DNA from: Peribacillus muralis
GTDB taxonomy: Bacteria > Bacillota > Bacilli > Bacillales > DSM-1321
NCBI RefSeq assembly: GCF_001645685.2
Contig: NZ_CP017080.1
Coordinates: 2,967,051-3,031,050, forward strand
Length of the DNA stretch: 64,000 nucleotides
Direction of reading: 5' to 3'
Position 1 is the stretch's first letter; each line of letters opens with the position of its first letter. Made by a program: the position numbers and the translations under genes. Below the pieces are notes generated by a model. It had not been told where the DNA came from, made no database searches, and saw nothing but the letters and a program-made list of their open reading frames with translations. Of the stretch, positions 8,921 to 18,329 are shown piece after piece.

Positions 8921-9706
8921 TTATTTCTTAATCGGAATCTTCAATACCTGCCCCTTGGAAATTTCATTGCCATTCAATCCATTCCACTGCCTGATCAGCG
9001 CAATGCCTTCCTGCGATTTATAATAGTTCATTGAAATCCGGAAAAGGGTTTCCTGTGGTTGAACCGTATGTAAGACAACCTTATACTCATCCTTATCAGG
9101 CTTTGCGGCTTGAACGTCTTGGGTCGCCTTCTGCTTTTCTTCCGCTTCCTTCTTGGCTCTTTCATCAGCAAGTTGCTGAGCCCGAGCCTTTTCTTTTGCT
9201 TCTTGCTCCGCTTTGGCCTTTTCTTTCGCTTCCTGCTCAGCTTGGGCTTTCTCTTCAGCCTTTTTCTTAGCTTGTTCCTGCTCCTTAGCCTTCTGCTTTT
9301 CCTCTTCTGCCTCCGCTTTAGCCTTAGCTTCTTCTTTCTCTTTCTTCGCATCCGCCTTCGACGAATCTTTTTCATCATTATCCTTTAAGTCACTTGCAGT
9401 TGCTGTAGTCGGAATCGCTTCTTTAGCGTCCTCACTGTTATCAATGACGATTGGATTGGGTTTTTGATCATGTTCCGGTAATTTCTGAAGATATGAATAA
9501 AGGCTGTAAAAACCAATCGGAAGCAAAATGAAAAACAACGCTAATGCCTTAATAATCGGAAACTTAAACTTCACCTTACTTTTTTTCTTTTTATTTTGAT
9601 GGATTTTACTGCGCTTAGGCAAAGACTTAGCCTTATGACGATCAACTCGCGAACGAAGTTCACCCGCCTGATCGTTTTCCTTCTCACTCTTTTGCACTCG
9701 ATTCAT
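8921..9706 (-). CDS. ypbE: Membrane-anchored LysM protein YpbE
   Basis: A 261-residue protein with a basic N-terminus, one membrane helix (about residues 52-71), a long Ala/Glu/Lys/Gln-rich low-complexity stalk (about 110-200) and a C-terminal LysM domain (from HTVQPQETLFRISMNYY to LKIPIKK). The arrangement suggests a rod-like extracellular stalk that places a peptidoglycan-binding module in the wall. GGAGGTGA precedes the ATG at 9706. The low-complexity stalk also opens long false ORFs in other frames. Substrate or partner is unknown. Confidence 0.82.
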   Translation of the reverse strand: MNRVQKSEKENDQAGELRSRVDRHKAKSLPKRSKIHQNKKKKSKVKFKFPIIKALALFFILLPIGFYSLYSYLQKLPEHDQKPNPIVIDNSEDAKEAIPTTATASDLKDNDEKDSSKADAKKEKEEAKAKAEAEEEKQKAKEQEQAKKKAEEKAQAEQEAKEKAKAEQEAKEKARAQQLADERAKKEAEEKQKATQDVQAAKPDKDEYKVVLHTVQPQETLFRISMNYYKSQEGIALIRQWNGLNGNEISKGQVLKIPIKK

Positions 9707-9733
9707 TCAAGTCACCTCCCTTCTTGCTCAACC

Positions 9734-10315
9734 TCAACGTTTTTTGTTTTTTTCCCTAATTAAAACCCCAAGAATAAAGTCAATGACAAAATGGGCCATT
9801 ATCGTCACGATGATATTATCGGTCCATTCGAACAGAAAACCGATAAAAAAGCTCAAAACCAATACGTTTAAAAATAAGAACCAATTAAACAAGTAACGAT
9901 AATGAACGGCTGCAAAAATGATGCTCGTCCAAAGCAAACCAAAATGAGTTTGCAGCACTCCGCGGAATAATAATTCTTCACTTATCGCAACAACTGATGC
10001 AACGACAAAAATCATCGAATATGGCAAATTGCCGAAAATGCGTTCGTTAATTCCACCATCATCCTGATAGGAAGGCGGTGTCACTTTCATCAATATAATA
10101 TCCAATACAACAACCAGGACTCCAGCGGGTACCCCGATCAATAAAATGCTCAGGTCATCGAACATAAATAATTCGAAAAATGCAGAACGGTCTTCAAATA
10201 AAATAATACCCAAGAACAATGCTAACATTAAGAGAATAATTTGTGTAAGAAACAAATTATGGAGCAATTGTTTATCTGTCAGTTGCTTAATTAATTCAGC
10301 CTGCTTATTTTTCAT
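9734..10315 (-). CDS. ypbD: CPBP-family intramembrane metalloprotease YpbD
   Basis: Multi-pass membrane protein of the CAAX protease/bacteriocin-processing (Abi) family. The 193-residue product has at least five hydrophobic segments and the family motifs EELLFRG, a histidine in AAVHYRY, and HFVID near the C-terminus. These supply the conserved Glu-Glu, Arg and His residues. The ATG at 10315 is preceded by AAGGAAA at workable spacing; the ATG at 10321 lies too close. It overlaps the 3' end of recQ by 11 bases, so the two are translationally coupled. Substrate unknown. Confidence 0.82.
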   Translation of the reverse strand: MKNKQAELIKQLTDKQLLHNLFLTQIILLMLALFLGIILFEDRSAFFELFMFDDLSILLIGVPAGVLVVVLDIILMKVTPPSYQDDGGINERIFGNLPYSMIFVVASVVAISEELLFRGVLQTHFGLLWTSIIFAAVHYRYLFNWFLFLNVLVLSFFIGFLFEWTDNIIVTIMAHFVIDFILGVLIREKNKKR

Positions 10316-11819
10316 GCCCATTTTCCTTCTTCAATAAGATGAAAGCCAGTTCCTCTTTCCATGTGGAAAAGGAATTAACGTGTTCAAGCTTGACATCAGG
10401 CCATAGCTCTTCCATTTTTTTAGCGTCCATCCCGCAGTTATCACAGCATTGCGGGTTCACTGCTTGCTGCTCTTCATCAAAATAGGCCAGTACTCCCGTG
10501 CGGCGGCATTCCTTTGCACGGATCCAATTCAGGAATTTTTGCAGCTTTTCTTGATTCGCAAACTTTCGTTTACGGCAATATTCCTTCATCTCCGCCACTT
10601 GGTGTAACGGATTTGCAGTGGCTACAATGAGTTGAATGAAAAAACGAAGCTGGACTTCGTTCAAGGAATACGATTGGGACAGATGTTCTTTTTCCGTAAG
10701 GGTGCAAGTCGCTAGAGTCATGCCTGTAGCTCCCAAGTACGAACAAACCCCTTCAATTTGATTATCTGTAGGCAATTGTTGCTCCATCAAATGCAGGGGA
10801 AGCCCTTCATCGCCATCATTATATAGTAAAATGGCCACGCTTTGCTTCTGATCCCTTCCCGCTCTGCCTATTTCCTGAAGATATGCTTCCATTGTCGAAG
10901 GCATATGAAAATGAATCACATATCTGACATCCGCTTTATTTACCCCCATACCGAAGGCACTTGTCGCACAGATCACTTTCAGCTGACCGGAAATGAATTG
11001 CTGCTGAATCAGCATCCTTTGTTCCTGTTCCATCCCACCGTGATAATAATTGACACTATCCACTCCATTTTCCTGTAAAAAACCAGTGACTGCCTCAGCC
11101 ACTCGTTTAGATGAAAAATAAATGATTCCACTGCCGGTAAATTCCTTGACAAGTTCCAATAAGCGATATTGCTTCTCTTCATAGCTGTGGATACGTTCTA
11201 TTAATATCGTAATATTTTCACGGTCAACGGACGAAACGATTTCCTTCGCTTGTCCGATGTTGAGTTTACTTACGATGTCCTGCCTGACTTCATTCGTTGC
11301 GGTCGCAGTCAGAGCTAGCGTCAGCGGATCGTTCAGCTCCCGCCTCACTTCACCTAAGTTCAAATAATCGGGACGGAAATCATAGCCCCATTGCGAGATG
11401 CAATGGGCTTCATCTATGACGAACAAACCTATATCGATTGATTTCAAGGATTGGATCACACCTTCAAGGCTAAGCATTTCAGGTGATAAAAAGATAAACC
11501 GGTACCTATGTAGCCGATCGAATGCCATTCTTTTTTGATTCATCGTCAAAAAGGAATTGAGCGTCAAAACACTTTTTTCCCCATTCATTTTCAACTGATC
11601 TGCCTGATCCTGCATTAATGATAATAATGGGGAAACAATGAGGACGGTCTTATTCAAAAGATAAGCAGGCAGCTGATAGCATAGCGATTTACCGGATCCG
11701 GTGGGCAGCATCGCCAATGTATGGTGGCCGGACATCAAGGATTCAATCACTTCTTTTTGTCCCGGTCGGAATTCGTCAAAGCCGAATTTCATTTTAAGGA
11801 AATGTTTGATATTCATCAT
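10305..11819 (-). CDS. recQ: ATP-dependent DNA helicase RecQ (short form)
   Basis: Superfamily 2 3'-5' DNA helicase for recombination and replication repair. The 504-residue protein contains the RecQ motif 0 (FGFDEFRPGQ), Walker A (LPTGSGKS), DEAH box (VIDEAHCISQWGYDFRP), motif III (LTATAT) and motif VI (QEIGRAGRDQ). A zinc-binding RecQ-Ct cysteine set (CRRTGVLAYF...CCDNC) ends the core. There is no HRDC domain, which matches the short second RecQ (YpbC) of Bacilli rather than RecS or long RecQ. Its ATG overlaps the ypbB stop codon, so the two are translated together. Confidence 0.92.
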   Translation of the reverse strand: MMNIKHFLKMKFGFDEFRPGQKEVIESLMSGHHTLAMLPTGSGKSLCYQLPAYLLNKTVLIVSPLLSLMQDQADQLKMNGEKSVLTLNSFLTMNQKRMAFDRLHRYRFIFLSPEMLSLEGVIQSLKSIDIGLFVIDEAHCISQWGYDFRPDYLNLGEVRRELNDPLTLALTATATNEVRQDIVSKLNIGQAKEIVSSVDRENITILIERIHSYEEKQYRLLELVKEFTGSGIIYFSSKRVAEAVTGFLQENGVDSVNYYHGGMEQEQRMLIQQQFISGQLKVICATSAFGMGVNKADVRYVIHFHMPSTMEAYLQEIGRAGRDQKQSVAILLYNDGDEGLPLHLMEQQLPTDNQIEGVCSYLGATGMTLATCTLTEKEHLSQSYSLNEVQLRFFIQLIVATANPLHQVAEMKEYCRKRKFANQEKLQKFLNWIRAKECRRTGVLAYFDEEQQAVNPQCCDNCGMDAKKMEELWPDVKLEHVNSFSTWKEELAFILLKKENGHEK

Positions 11820-12880
11820 TGGTCACCCATTTTCGCCAGTACAAGCCTGATTTGGAAAAAGCTTATTTGTTTATTATCGACCATTTGCATGATTGCCTTT
11901 AGCTTTTTGGTGCCAAGTTCCGCAATTGCTGCGGCAATATCACGTTCATCCTCGCCCGACACATAATCGTGTATTGGAAAGCTTTTATCCGAAAGTACAA
12001 TTTCGACAAGATGATCTTCAATCGTATTTTGCTTCAAGCGGCGGATTTCGGCGATTTCCCCCATGCTTCTCCCTTCCAGCAAGTATTGCAGGGTCCTTTG
12101 TGTCGATTGGGTCAAATGAGGGTTTCCTCCCCTTTTCCAATCATATGTCAACGACGCCAAAAGGGGATGATCGGCTCCATCACCCAATTCGGCAAGCAAT
12201 TGATGCAACGAGTCAAAAAACATGAACCGCACATATTCTTCTTCTGCCTCTTTGCTTTTGGCAATCTGTTCAAAAGTTAGCCCAATCCTGTTAACGCCCG
12301 TTAATTTCAAGATGAATATATCCCTTTTCAAGTCACTTTGCCCCTCTAGTAGCGATACCAGTTCTTCATAGAGATGCCTCGCAATCAAGTCTCGATCCTG
12401 ACGATGTGTATGCAGGAATTCCTTAACGAAGGATTGGATCTTAAGGTTTCGCTGTATCGGATAAAAACGTCTTTCATTGTGGACAATATGGGATATAGTT
12501 TGAATGAGTAAGTTTAACCTTCCCCAGAATACCGGGGTTATATTTTGGTACTTCCAACCATTAAGATAGGTTGGAAACGGATTATTCAGCAAATATCCGG
12601 CTAATATCCCCTCACCATGTCCGCTAATTTCATATGCATCGGTTTTATCCGTTGGATTAATGAAGCCATCTTTAAGGAATTGTTCAATGTTTTGATTTAA
12701 TTGCTGACGGGTAAATACAGGCATTGTCCCAAAAATATTCGTTAATCCGAACAAATGGGCATCCTGAATCGTTTGTGACGACTTCTTCCCCTGCAGCATA
12801 TGGTATATAGCATAAACGGAACGCTCGCCTTGAAATTTTTTTATCGCATATAGAATGATTGCCTGTAGATAATTATTCAT
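11816..12880 (-). CDS. ypbB: YpbB, helix-turn-helix protein paired with RecQ
   Basis: A 354-residue protein with no enzyme motif. Its C-terminal part (about residues 265-315) contains the helix-turn-helix-like segment RSMGEIAEIRRLKQNTIEDHLVEIV, found at the C-terminus of some helicases as the HTH_40 module. YpbB is encoded directly upstream of recQ in Bacilli, and the two genes overlap by four bases here. This suggests that it supplies in trans the DNA-binding function missing from the short RecQ. I chose the ATG at 12880, with AAGGA upstream; an in-frame GTG nine bases earlier lies within the ribosome-site region. Confidence 0.8.
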   Translation of the reverse strand: MNNYLQAIILYAIKKFQGERSVYAIYHMLQGKKSSQTIQDAHLFGLTNIFGTMPVFTRQQLNQNIEQFLKDGFINPTDKTDAYEISGHGEGILAGYLLNNPFPTYLNGWKYQNITPVFWGRLNLLIQTISHIVHNERRFYPIQRNLKIQSFVKEFLHTHRQDRDLIARHLYEELVSLLEGQSDLKRDIFILKLTGVNRIGLTFEQIAKSKEAEEEYVRFMFFDSLHQLLAELGDGADHPLLASLTYDWKRGGNPHLTQSTQRTLQYLLEGRSMGEIAEIRRLKQNTIEDHLVEIVLSDKSFPIHDYVSGEDERDIAAAIAELGTKKLKAIMQMVDNKQISFFQIRLVLAKMGDQ

Positions 12881-13046
12881 GGGACACACATCCTTATTTC
12901 ATGGATCCATTAACTCCATTGTAACAAAAAACTGCAAAAACCGCCGTTTTTATTACTTAAATTAAGGAAGAATTTGTGACTTCATGACGAAACAAGGCAA
13001 GAATAAAATTAAATATATGAATGTTTTCCATTGACATTCCGCTCTA

Positions 13047-13061
13047 TGATAGTAATTCTCA
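13047..13061 (+). promoter_or_regulatory. Fur-box-like palindrome upstream of fer
   Basis: TGATAGT-A-ATTCTCA matches 12 of 14 positions of the Bacillus Fur 7-1-7 consensus (TGATAAT-N-ATTATCA). It ends 12 bases upstream of the -35 of the fer promoter, so it is not in the standard blocking position. Confidence 0.4.
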
Positions 13062-13073
13062 ATACACTTTCTA

Positions 13074-13102
13074 TTGAAAAGTTTGGCATTGGGTCTTACA
13101 AT
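13074..13102 (+). promoter_or_regulatory. Sigma-A promoter of fer
   Basis: TTGAAA, 17 bases, TACAAT, about 68 bases upstream of the fer ATG. Confidence 0.75.
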
Positions 13103-13118
13103 AAGAAAGAGATAATAA

Positions 13119-13418
<300 letters not shown>

Positions 13419-13424
13419 AGTCAC

Positions 13425-13456
13425 AAGCCATTTTCAAATGAGAATGGCTTTTTTTT
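13425..13456 (+). terminator. Terminator of fer
   Basis: Stem AAGCCATT / AATGGCTT followed by eight T on the plus strand. Confidence 0.88.
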
Positions 13457-13496
13457 AGGCATACTATTCCGCTTCTTCCCTTTCATGTAGGCGGAC

Positions 13497-13529
13497 AAAA
13501 AAACCGGATAGCGCTATCCGGTTTTTTTT
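13497..13529 (-). terminator. Bidirectional terminator of ribU
   Basis: Perfect palindrome AAAACCGGATAGCGCTATCC with flanking A- and T-runs. It lies between the convergent fer and ribU and can act on both strands. Confidence 0.88.
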
Positions 13530-13548
13530 GTTCATATTTTCTATGTCA

Positions 13549-14130
13549 TCAAGCATTTTTATATAATATTTGTTTATTGATCCATGTCTGCAGTTTAATG
13601 AACAATACCATGAATACAGAGGTGATCAGTAGGCCCTTTATCACGTTGAAAGGTAGAATGGCAGTCGTGACAAGTGTTCTTGATTCTGGTCCCGACATGG
13701 CTTCCGCCCCTAAAAAGAAGGTGTATGCCGGTAGAAAAACGAAATAATTCAGGACACTCATGAAAACCGCCATGGTTACTGTGCCTGCAAGCAAAGCGAA
13801 GGTCATCCCTTTTTTTGAATTGATTTTTTTGAACACATAGTAGGTTGGCAACACGAACAGGATGCCCGCTATGAAGTTAGCGATGTGTCCAATTGGTACA
13901 ACTGTCAGTGTACCTGTCATGACTAAATCCAAAAGGTTTTTAATGAACTCAACCAAAATTCCAGCGACAGGTCCAAAAATCAAGGCAGCCATCAATGCTG
14001 GAATATCACTAAAGTCAACATTAAGAAATGGAGGGAATCCGGGAAACGGAAAATTCAAAAGCATCAATAAATACGAGATGCTTCCCATCATGGCCAGTGT
14101 CACCGTTTTTTTCACTTTGTTCTTTTTCAT
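13549..14130 (-). CDS. ribU: Riboflavin transporter RibU (ECF S component)
   Basis: Substrate-binding membrane component of an energy-coupling factor transporter for riboflavin and FMN. The 193-residue protein has about six hydrophobic segments and the N-terminal region typical of S components that contact EcfT (TLAMMGSISYLLMLL). The riboflavin-type sequence FPGFPPFLNVDFSDIPAL follows. A complete FMN riboswitch and an intrinsic terminator lie in its leader, which confirms the substrate class. The shared EcfA/A'/T module is not in this window. The gene corresponds to ypaA/fmnP of B. subtilis and is monocistronic. Confidence 0.93.
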   Translation of the reverse strand: MKKNKVKKTVTLAMMGSISYLLMLLNFPFPGFPPFLNVDFSDIPALMAALIFGPVAGILVEFIKNLLDLVMTGTLTVVPIGHIANFIAGILFVLPTYYVFKKINSKKGMTFALLAGTVTMAVFMSVLNYFVFLPAYTFFLGAEAMSGPESRTLVTTAILPFNVIKGLLITSVFMVLFIKLQTWINKQILYKNA

Positions 14131-14201
14131 AGTTCTCTCTCCTTCTTTTCCGATCTACCTGAAAAAGAGGTTTGGGTTCCATCAGCAAGTTGATGTTCAA
14201 T

Positions 14202-14234
14202 AAAAAACCCTTTAATTCCGATTGAATTAAAGGG
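14202..14234 (-). terminator. Riboswitch-controlled intrinsic terminator of ribU
   Basis: Stem CCCTTTAATTC / GAATTAAAGGG with a 5-base loop and six T on the minus strand. It lies between the FMN aptamer and the ribU start, the place expected for the terminator of a transcription-attenuating switch. Confidence 0.88.
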
Positions 14235-14300
14235 ATAAATTAAAGGTTACATCAAACAAACGTTCAGCAAATGATTGTTGAAACGCAATCAGGAACCTCC

Positions 14301-14428
14301 ATCTTCTCCCATCCAGACTATACTGTCGGCTTTGGAATCACACCAAATCCTGCCCCTTAAGGCTCGCGGGCTTAGAAGAACATTTCTTCATCACCGCCGG
14401 TGGGGAATTGCGCCCCGCCCCGAAGATA
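14301..14428 (-). promoter_or_regulatory. FMN riboswitch (RFN element) of ribU
   Basis: On the minus strand the conserved RFN blocks appear in order: a TCTTCGGGGCGGGGCG entry strand, ACCGGCGGTGAT, AGCCCGCGAGC, a GGTGTGATTCC-type block, GCCGACAGTATAGTCTGGA, and the closing GGGAGAAGAT that pairs with the entry strand. FMN binding should favour the downstream terminator and stop ribU expression when flavin is plentiful. A -10 hexamer TATAAT lies just upstream (14459-14464) with a poor -35. Confidence 0.95.
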
Positions 14429-14464
14429 GACCTATAAAATTTTTTATTTAACAAACCCATTATA

Positions 14465-14853
14465 TCCGATAATCTTACTTTTGAATAGCATTTTCTTTTA
14501 ATTAATTGTTATAGTATGGAAAACGGCCAACATAAGTGACGATTATTCACTTGGGCGTCCCACTCTCCCTGGACCGCTTCCGGAAAGCTTATCTCCTGCA
14601 GTGGAACGAAACGGCCGATGTCCAAATCTCAAAATAGTGGGCTATGTGCTTTTTAGCTGCTGAACCTAAAGGGGATGCACTCAGATGAAAGCTATAGACA
14701 ACCCCATTTTCATCGAATTTGTCATAGACTGAGAATTATTGAAAATTTTTTTCTGCCGTAGCTCACTACGGTAAAACCACTAATACGTTATGCTTGAGCT
14801 GCGCACATAAGGCCACCCCCTCCAATTAAACGTATAAACGACAAAGCACCAAA
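14465..14853. other. Spacer without a recognisable gene between ribU leader and serA
   Basis: About 390 bases with no credible ORF. It contains a GC-richer block at about 14555-14612 ending in CCTGCAGTGGAA (14595-14606), which recurs in the spacer at 46942-46953. A small hairpin CCGTA/TACGG also lies near 14757-14772. Confidence 0.5.
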
Positions 14854-14883
14854 TTGACATCATCCCTCATTCGATTGTAAAAT
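14854..14883 (+). promoter_or_regulatory. Sigma-A promoter of serA
   Basis: TTGACA, 18 bases, TAAAAT, about 45 bases upstream of the GTG start. Confidence 0.7.
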
Positions 14884-14928
14884 TAACTGAAATTTAAGAT
14901 AATTCATTCATAAGGAAGGTGTATAATC

Positions 14929-16503
14929 GTGTATCGGATTTTAGTAGCAGATGCCATCAAACCAGAGGGACTCGAACCTCTATCAGGCGCATCCAATATT
15001 CTTCTCATTCAAAAGACGGTAGAGGAAGCAGCAAACGAACTTGAGCAGATTGATGCTATCCTTGTTAGAAGCGCAACGAAGGTCACCGAAGAATTAATGA
15101 AAGGGATGCCTCAATTGAAAATCATTGCCCGCGCAGGTGTTGGCGTTGATAATATAGACATCCCGGCTGCAACGAAACGCGGAATCGTCGTCGTCAATGC
15201 ACCTGATGGCAATACCATTTCAACAGCTGAGCATACTTTTGCCATGATGGCTTCACTAATGCGCCACATTCCGCAGGCAAACGCCTCACTAAAAAATGGA
15301 GAATGGAAACGTTCTTCGTACACAGGTACGGAACTTCGGGGCAAGACATTGGGCATTGTTGGATTTGGGCGTATTGGAGGGGAAATCGCCAAGCGAGCTA
15401 AAGTGTTTGGGATGGATGTCATTGTATATGATCCATTCCTGTCAGCCGATCGTGCTAAAAAGATGTCGGTCCTATCATTACCCTTGGATGAATTGCTTCC
15501 TAAAGCAGACATCATTACTGTACATACGCCTCTGACCGCTGAAACGAGAGGGTTAATCAATAAAGAAAAATTGTACACTTGTAAAAAAGGCGTTTATATA
15601 CTGAACTGTGCCCGGGGTGGAATTCTGGACGAAGATGATTTATATGAGATGATCGTTAAAGGTCAAGTAGCAGGCGCTGCCTTGGACGTTTTCGTCGAAG
15701 AACCTCCGTTTGGACATAAACTCCTCGAACTTGATAATGTCATTGCCACACCACATTTGGGAGCCTCCACGAAAGAAGCCCAATTGAATGTGGCCGTACA
15801 GGTTGCCCAGGAAGTCCTGACCTTTTTTGAGGGAAATCCAGTCTCAAGTTCCATCAACCTTCCAGCCATCTCTAAAGAAGTGTTCGAAAGGGTCCAGCCC
15901 TTTTATCAGCTCGTTCAGCAAATGGGATCGATTGCCTCACAATGCATGAAAGAAGGTATTCAAGAAATCTCGGTAACATACGCAGGCGAATCACTAGACT
16001 TCGATACTGCAATTCTGACAAAAAGTTTAATTTCAGGTTTCTTCAAATCAAGAGTTGACGCATCCGTCAATGAGGTGAATGCCTTGCTGGTCGCAAAAGA
16101 GCGCGGCATCACTGTCGGGGAAAAAATCTCCACTGACTCACTAGGGTACGCGAACTTGATCAGTGTAAAGGTGAAAGGAGATAATCGGGAACTAACGATC
16201 AGTGGGACTTATATCGAAAATTACGGTTCACGGATTGTAAATTTGAATGGCTTCAAAATCGACTTTCATCCGGAAGCACATTTACTTTATATTCAGCATA
16301 CCGATAAACCTGGGGTAATCGGAAACGTAGGGAAAATCCTTGGAGATCACAAGGTGAACATCGCCACGATGCAGGTAGGCCGAAAAGAAGCTGGAGGAGA
16401 AGCCATCATGGTATTGAGCTTTGATGCGCCGCTCGAGGACGCTCTGAAACAAGTCCTGATGGAAACAAAAGAAATCACCTTCATGTCCCGCATTTCATTA
16501 TAA
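14929..16503 (+). CDS. serA: D-3-phosphoglycerate dehydrogenase
   Basis: First committed enzyme of serine synthesis; it oxidises 3-phosphoglycerate to phosphohydroxypyruvate with NAD. The 524-residue protein is the long form. It has a substrate-binding part, an NAD Rossmann domain (GIVGFGRIGGEIAKRAK at about residues 144-160), the catalytic ATPHLGAST histidine segment, an intervening allosteric domain and a C-terminal ACT domain (from LLYIQHTDKPGVIGNVGK). The start is GTG at 14929, fixed by AAGGAAGGTG with 7-base spacing. It is transcribed alone with its own promoter and terminator. Confidence 0.96.
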   Translation: MYRILVADAIKPEGLEPLSGASNILLIQKTVEEAANELEQIDAILVRSATKVTEELMKGMPQLKIIARAGVGVDNIDIPAATKRGIVVVNAPDGNTISTAEHTFAMMASLMRHIPQANASLKNGEWKRSSYTGTELRGKTLGIVGFGRIGGEIAKRAKVFGMDVIVYDPFLSADRAKKMSVLSLPLDELLPKADIITVHTPLTAETRGLINKEKLYTCKKGVYILNCARGGILDEDDLYEMIVKGQVAGAALDVFVEEPPFGHKLLELDNVIATPHLGASTKEAQLNVAVQVAQEVLTFFEGNPVSSSINLPAISKEVFERVQPFYQLVQQMGSIASQCMKEGIQEISVTYAGESLDFDTAILTKSLISGFFKSRVDASVNEVNALLVAKERGITVGEKISTDSLGYANLISVKVKGDNRELTISGTYIENYGSRIVNLNGFKIDFHPEAHLLYIQHTDKPGVIGNVGKILGDHKVNIATMQVGRKEAGGEAIMVLSFDAPLEDALKQVLMETKEITFMSRISL

Positions 16504-16509
16504 ACAAAT

Positions 16510-16537
16510 AAAAGTGCCCGAATCCCGGGCACTTTTG
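16510..16537 (+). terminator. Terminator of serA
   Basis: Stem AAAAGTGCCCG / CGGGCACTTTT with a short loop. It is nearly symmetrical, so it may also act for rsiX on the minus strand. Confidence 0.82.
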
Positions 16538-16554
16538 CTTGTTCCTCCCCTGAC

Positions 16555-17775
16555 TCAATTCATTTGGTTCGGGGCTCTCGGCACTGCTATATCTCCAGTT
16601 AAATCCAGATGCCCCACTTTTTCAATTGAAGCATTTTCGAACCTCACTGTTTCATACCCAAAATCCTTCGCAATGAAAAGAATCGCTTCTAAAGCTTGAA
16701 GGGTCTGTTTACTATTTTCAATGGCCGTATTTTCTGCGAAATGAATGGTCACATGACTCCCATTGATATTTACCCTTTTCCAATTCAGGTCTCTCGGGAT
16801 GGCAGGAGCTATCCCTTTTATATCAGACTGGCTTTTTGCCGCCTGCAGCGCTTCAGCAAAGCTTTGATACTTGACATTGCTTGGAACAAGTAAACTTGGA
16901 GAGTATTCATCTTTTTTGTAAAGAAGATATGTTCGATGTTTATATTGGGGTATATCCAGCGTCTTTAAAAAACCCTTATGCGAAAACTTTGCCCCCGGCT
17001 TGCCATCTGTAGCAAAAGTCATCTTCGTTATATTATTATAAGATAGGGTTTCTTCCATGGAAGCTAGAAAAAGTGCATCATCATCCAATAGTGAACTATC
17101 TTCTTGAAACTCAATGTGAGCAGTGGTGCTATCGGTACCTTTGCTAATGGTCACATCAAGGGGAAAATAGTCGGATAATCCATATTGCTTTTCATCGATA
17201 GCAGACATTTGCTTGACCATCTGGATCAGGGTATCCGATTCGTCAAAGTATTTAAGCTTGATGGAAACGGGAACGATGATATTCATTTGATCATCCGGTA
17301 TGCCTATCGTAATGGTCGAGGCATTTTTCAGTTCATCCTCGTAAATCGCATGTGCGAACATGTTTTCCTGTGCTCCTTTAAAAGGGACAATATCCAATTG
17401 CTCGTCTTGAGCTAGGATTTTTGGGTGCTCGCTCGAAAGCGCTTGATTTTCCTGAATATCATCCGAGCTGTTTCCTTTGGATTTCGCTCCGTAATCCGCT
17501 GATTCCTTACTCTCAGAAACTGATAATTTTTGATTGCTGTCACTTTTCTCTTGACTTACCTCCCCTTCTTTACCAGTCATCAATGCTGACGCCAAAATAA
17601 TCATCAGGATTAGGGAAGCAGCGCCAGCCATCAGATGTAACGAGCGCTTCTTTTTCTTTTTCTTTTTATCTTCTATTCCCACCATTATCTCAGCCTTGGT
17701 TCTGTCATCCGTCACTCTCGGAAGCTCGCGTAGCATGTCTTCAATATCTTTTTCGTTCCATCGGGATTTCCTCAA
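16555..17775 (-). CDS. rsiX: Anti-sigma-X factor RsiX
   Basis: Membrane anti-sigma factor expected to hold SigX inactive. The 406-residue protein has a short cytoplasmic N-terminus (MRKSRWNEKDIEDML), a lysine-rich stop-transfer (residues 37-44), one membrane helix (about 47-66), a Ser/Glu-rich linker, and a large extracytoplasmic part with two GerMN-like segments. It starts at TTG 17775, which lies inside the sigX 3' end. An AAGGAGGG site at good spacing and the family N-terminus support this unusual start. Overlap of 35 bases with sigX implies translational coupling. Confidence 0.87.
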   Translation of the reverse strand: MRKSRWNEKDIEDMLRELPRVTDDRTKAEIMVGIEDKKKKKKKRSLHLMAGAASLILMIILASALMTGKEGEVSQEKSDSNQKLSVSESKESADYGAKSKGNSSDDIQENQALSSEHPKILAQDEQLDIVPFKGAQENMFAHAIYEDELKNASTITIGIPDDQMNIIVPVSIKLKYFDESDTLIQMVKQMSAIDEKQYGLSDYFPLDVTISKGTDSTTAHIEFQEDSSLLDDDALFLASMEETLSYNNITKMTFATDGKPGAKFSHKGFLKTLDIPQYKHRTYLLYKKDEYSPSLLVPSNVKYQSFAEALQAAKSQSDIKGIAPAIPRDLNWKRVNINGSHVTIHFAENTAIENSKQTLQALEAILFIAKDFGYETVRFENASIEKVGHLDLTGDIAVPRAPNQMN

Positions 17776-18301
17776 TGGGGCGTCCCTCCTTCCCAGTTAA
17801 ATCTTCCATCAGCTTTTTGATAACCTTCAAGGCTCGGTGTTGGGTCGTTTTCACCTTACTTTCACTCCAGTTTAATATATCAGCTGTTTCTGTTATCGAC
17901 ATCCCCTGTATATATCGCAGAATGATGACCGACCTTTGATTCGTGGTGCATCGGTTCAAGCATTGATAAAGAGCTTGGATATCATCGTTCAATATCGCCA
18001 CTTCCTCCGGCATCGGCTTGGTATCTTCAATCGATTGCCGATCCCAATCGAAGTTAGCGAAAATTTTATCCTTCCACCCTTTTTGTTTTCGGAAATGATC
18101 GATCGTCACATTTCTCGCTATGGAATACATCCAGGTTTTTTCACTGCTTTTACCTTCGAATCGTTCATAGGCCTTCATGATCCGGATATAGACTTCATGC
18201 ATAAGATCCTCTGCCGTTTCACGATTTTTAGTCATATAATAAATGAATTGATAAATTTCCTGATGATATTTTTCATAAAGATCGTGGAAAACGGAATCCA
18301 T
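17741..18301 (-). CDS. sigX: ECF RNA polymerase sigma factor SigX
   Basis: Extracytoplasmic-function sigma factor. In B. subtilis it controls cell-envelope charge and resistance to cationic peptides. The 186-residue protein has region 2 (FIYYMTKNRETAEDLMHEVYIRIM, then EKTWMYSIARNVTIDHFRKQK) and region 4 (RYIQGMSITETADILNWSESKVKTTQHRAL). I chose the ATG at 18301 by alignment to the family N-terminus (MDSVFHDLYEKYHQE) and a GGGG ribosome site; ORF extension to 18337 is unsupported. An ECF-type promoter upstream indicates autoregulation. Confidence 0.92.
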   Translation of the reverse strand: MDSVFHDLYEKYHQEIYQFIYYMTKNRETAEDLMHEVYIRIMKAYERFEGKSSEKTWMYSIARNVTIDHFRKQKGWKDKIFANFDWDRQSIEDTKPMPEEVAILNDDIQALYQCLNRCTTNQRSVIILRYIQGMSITETADILNWSESKVKTTQHRALKVIKKLMEDLTGKEGRPIEEIPMERKRY

Positions 18302-18329
18302 CATTTCCCCACATCCGTTCGTAAATATA

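Noticed and set aside
9028..9378. Long minus-strand ORF rich in Arg/Lys inside ypbE
   Set aside because: Alternate frame of the low-complexity Ala/Glu/Lys stalk of ypbE, with no ribosome site.
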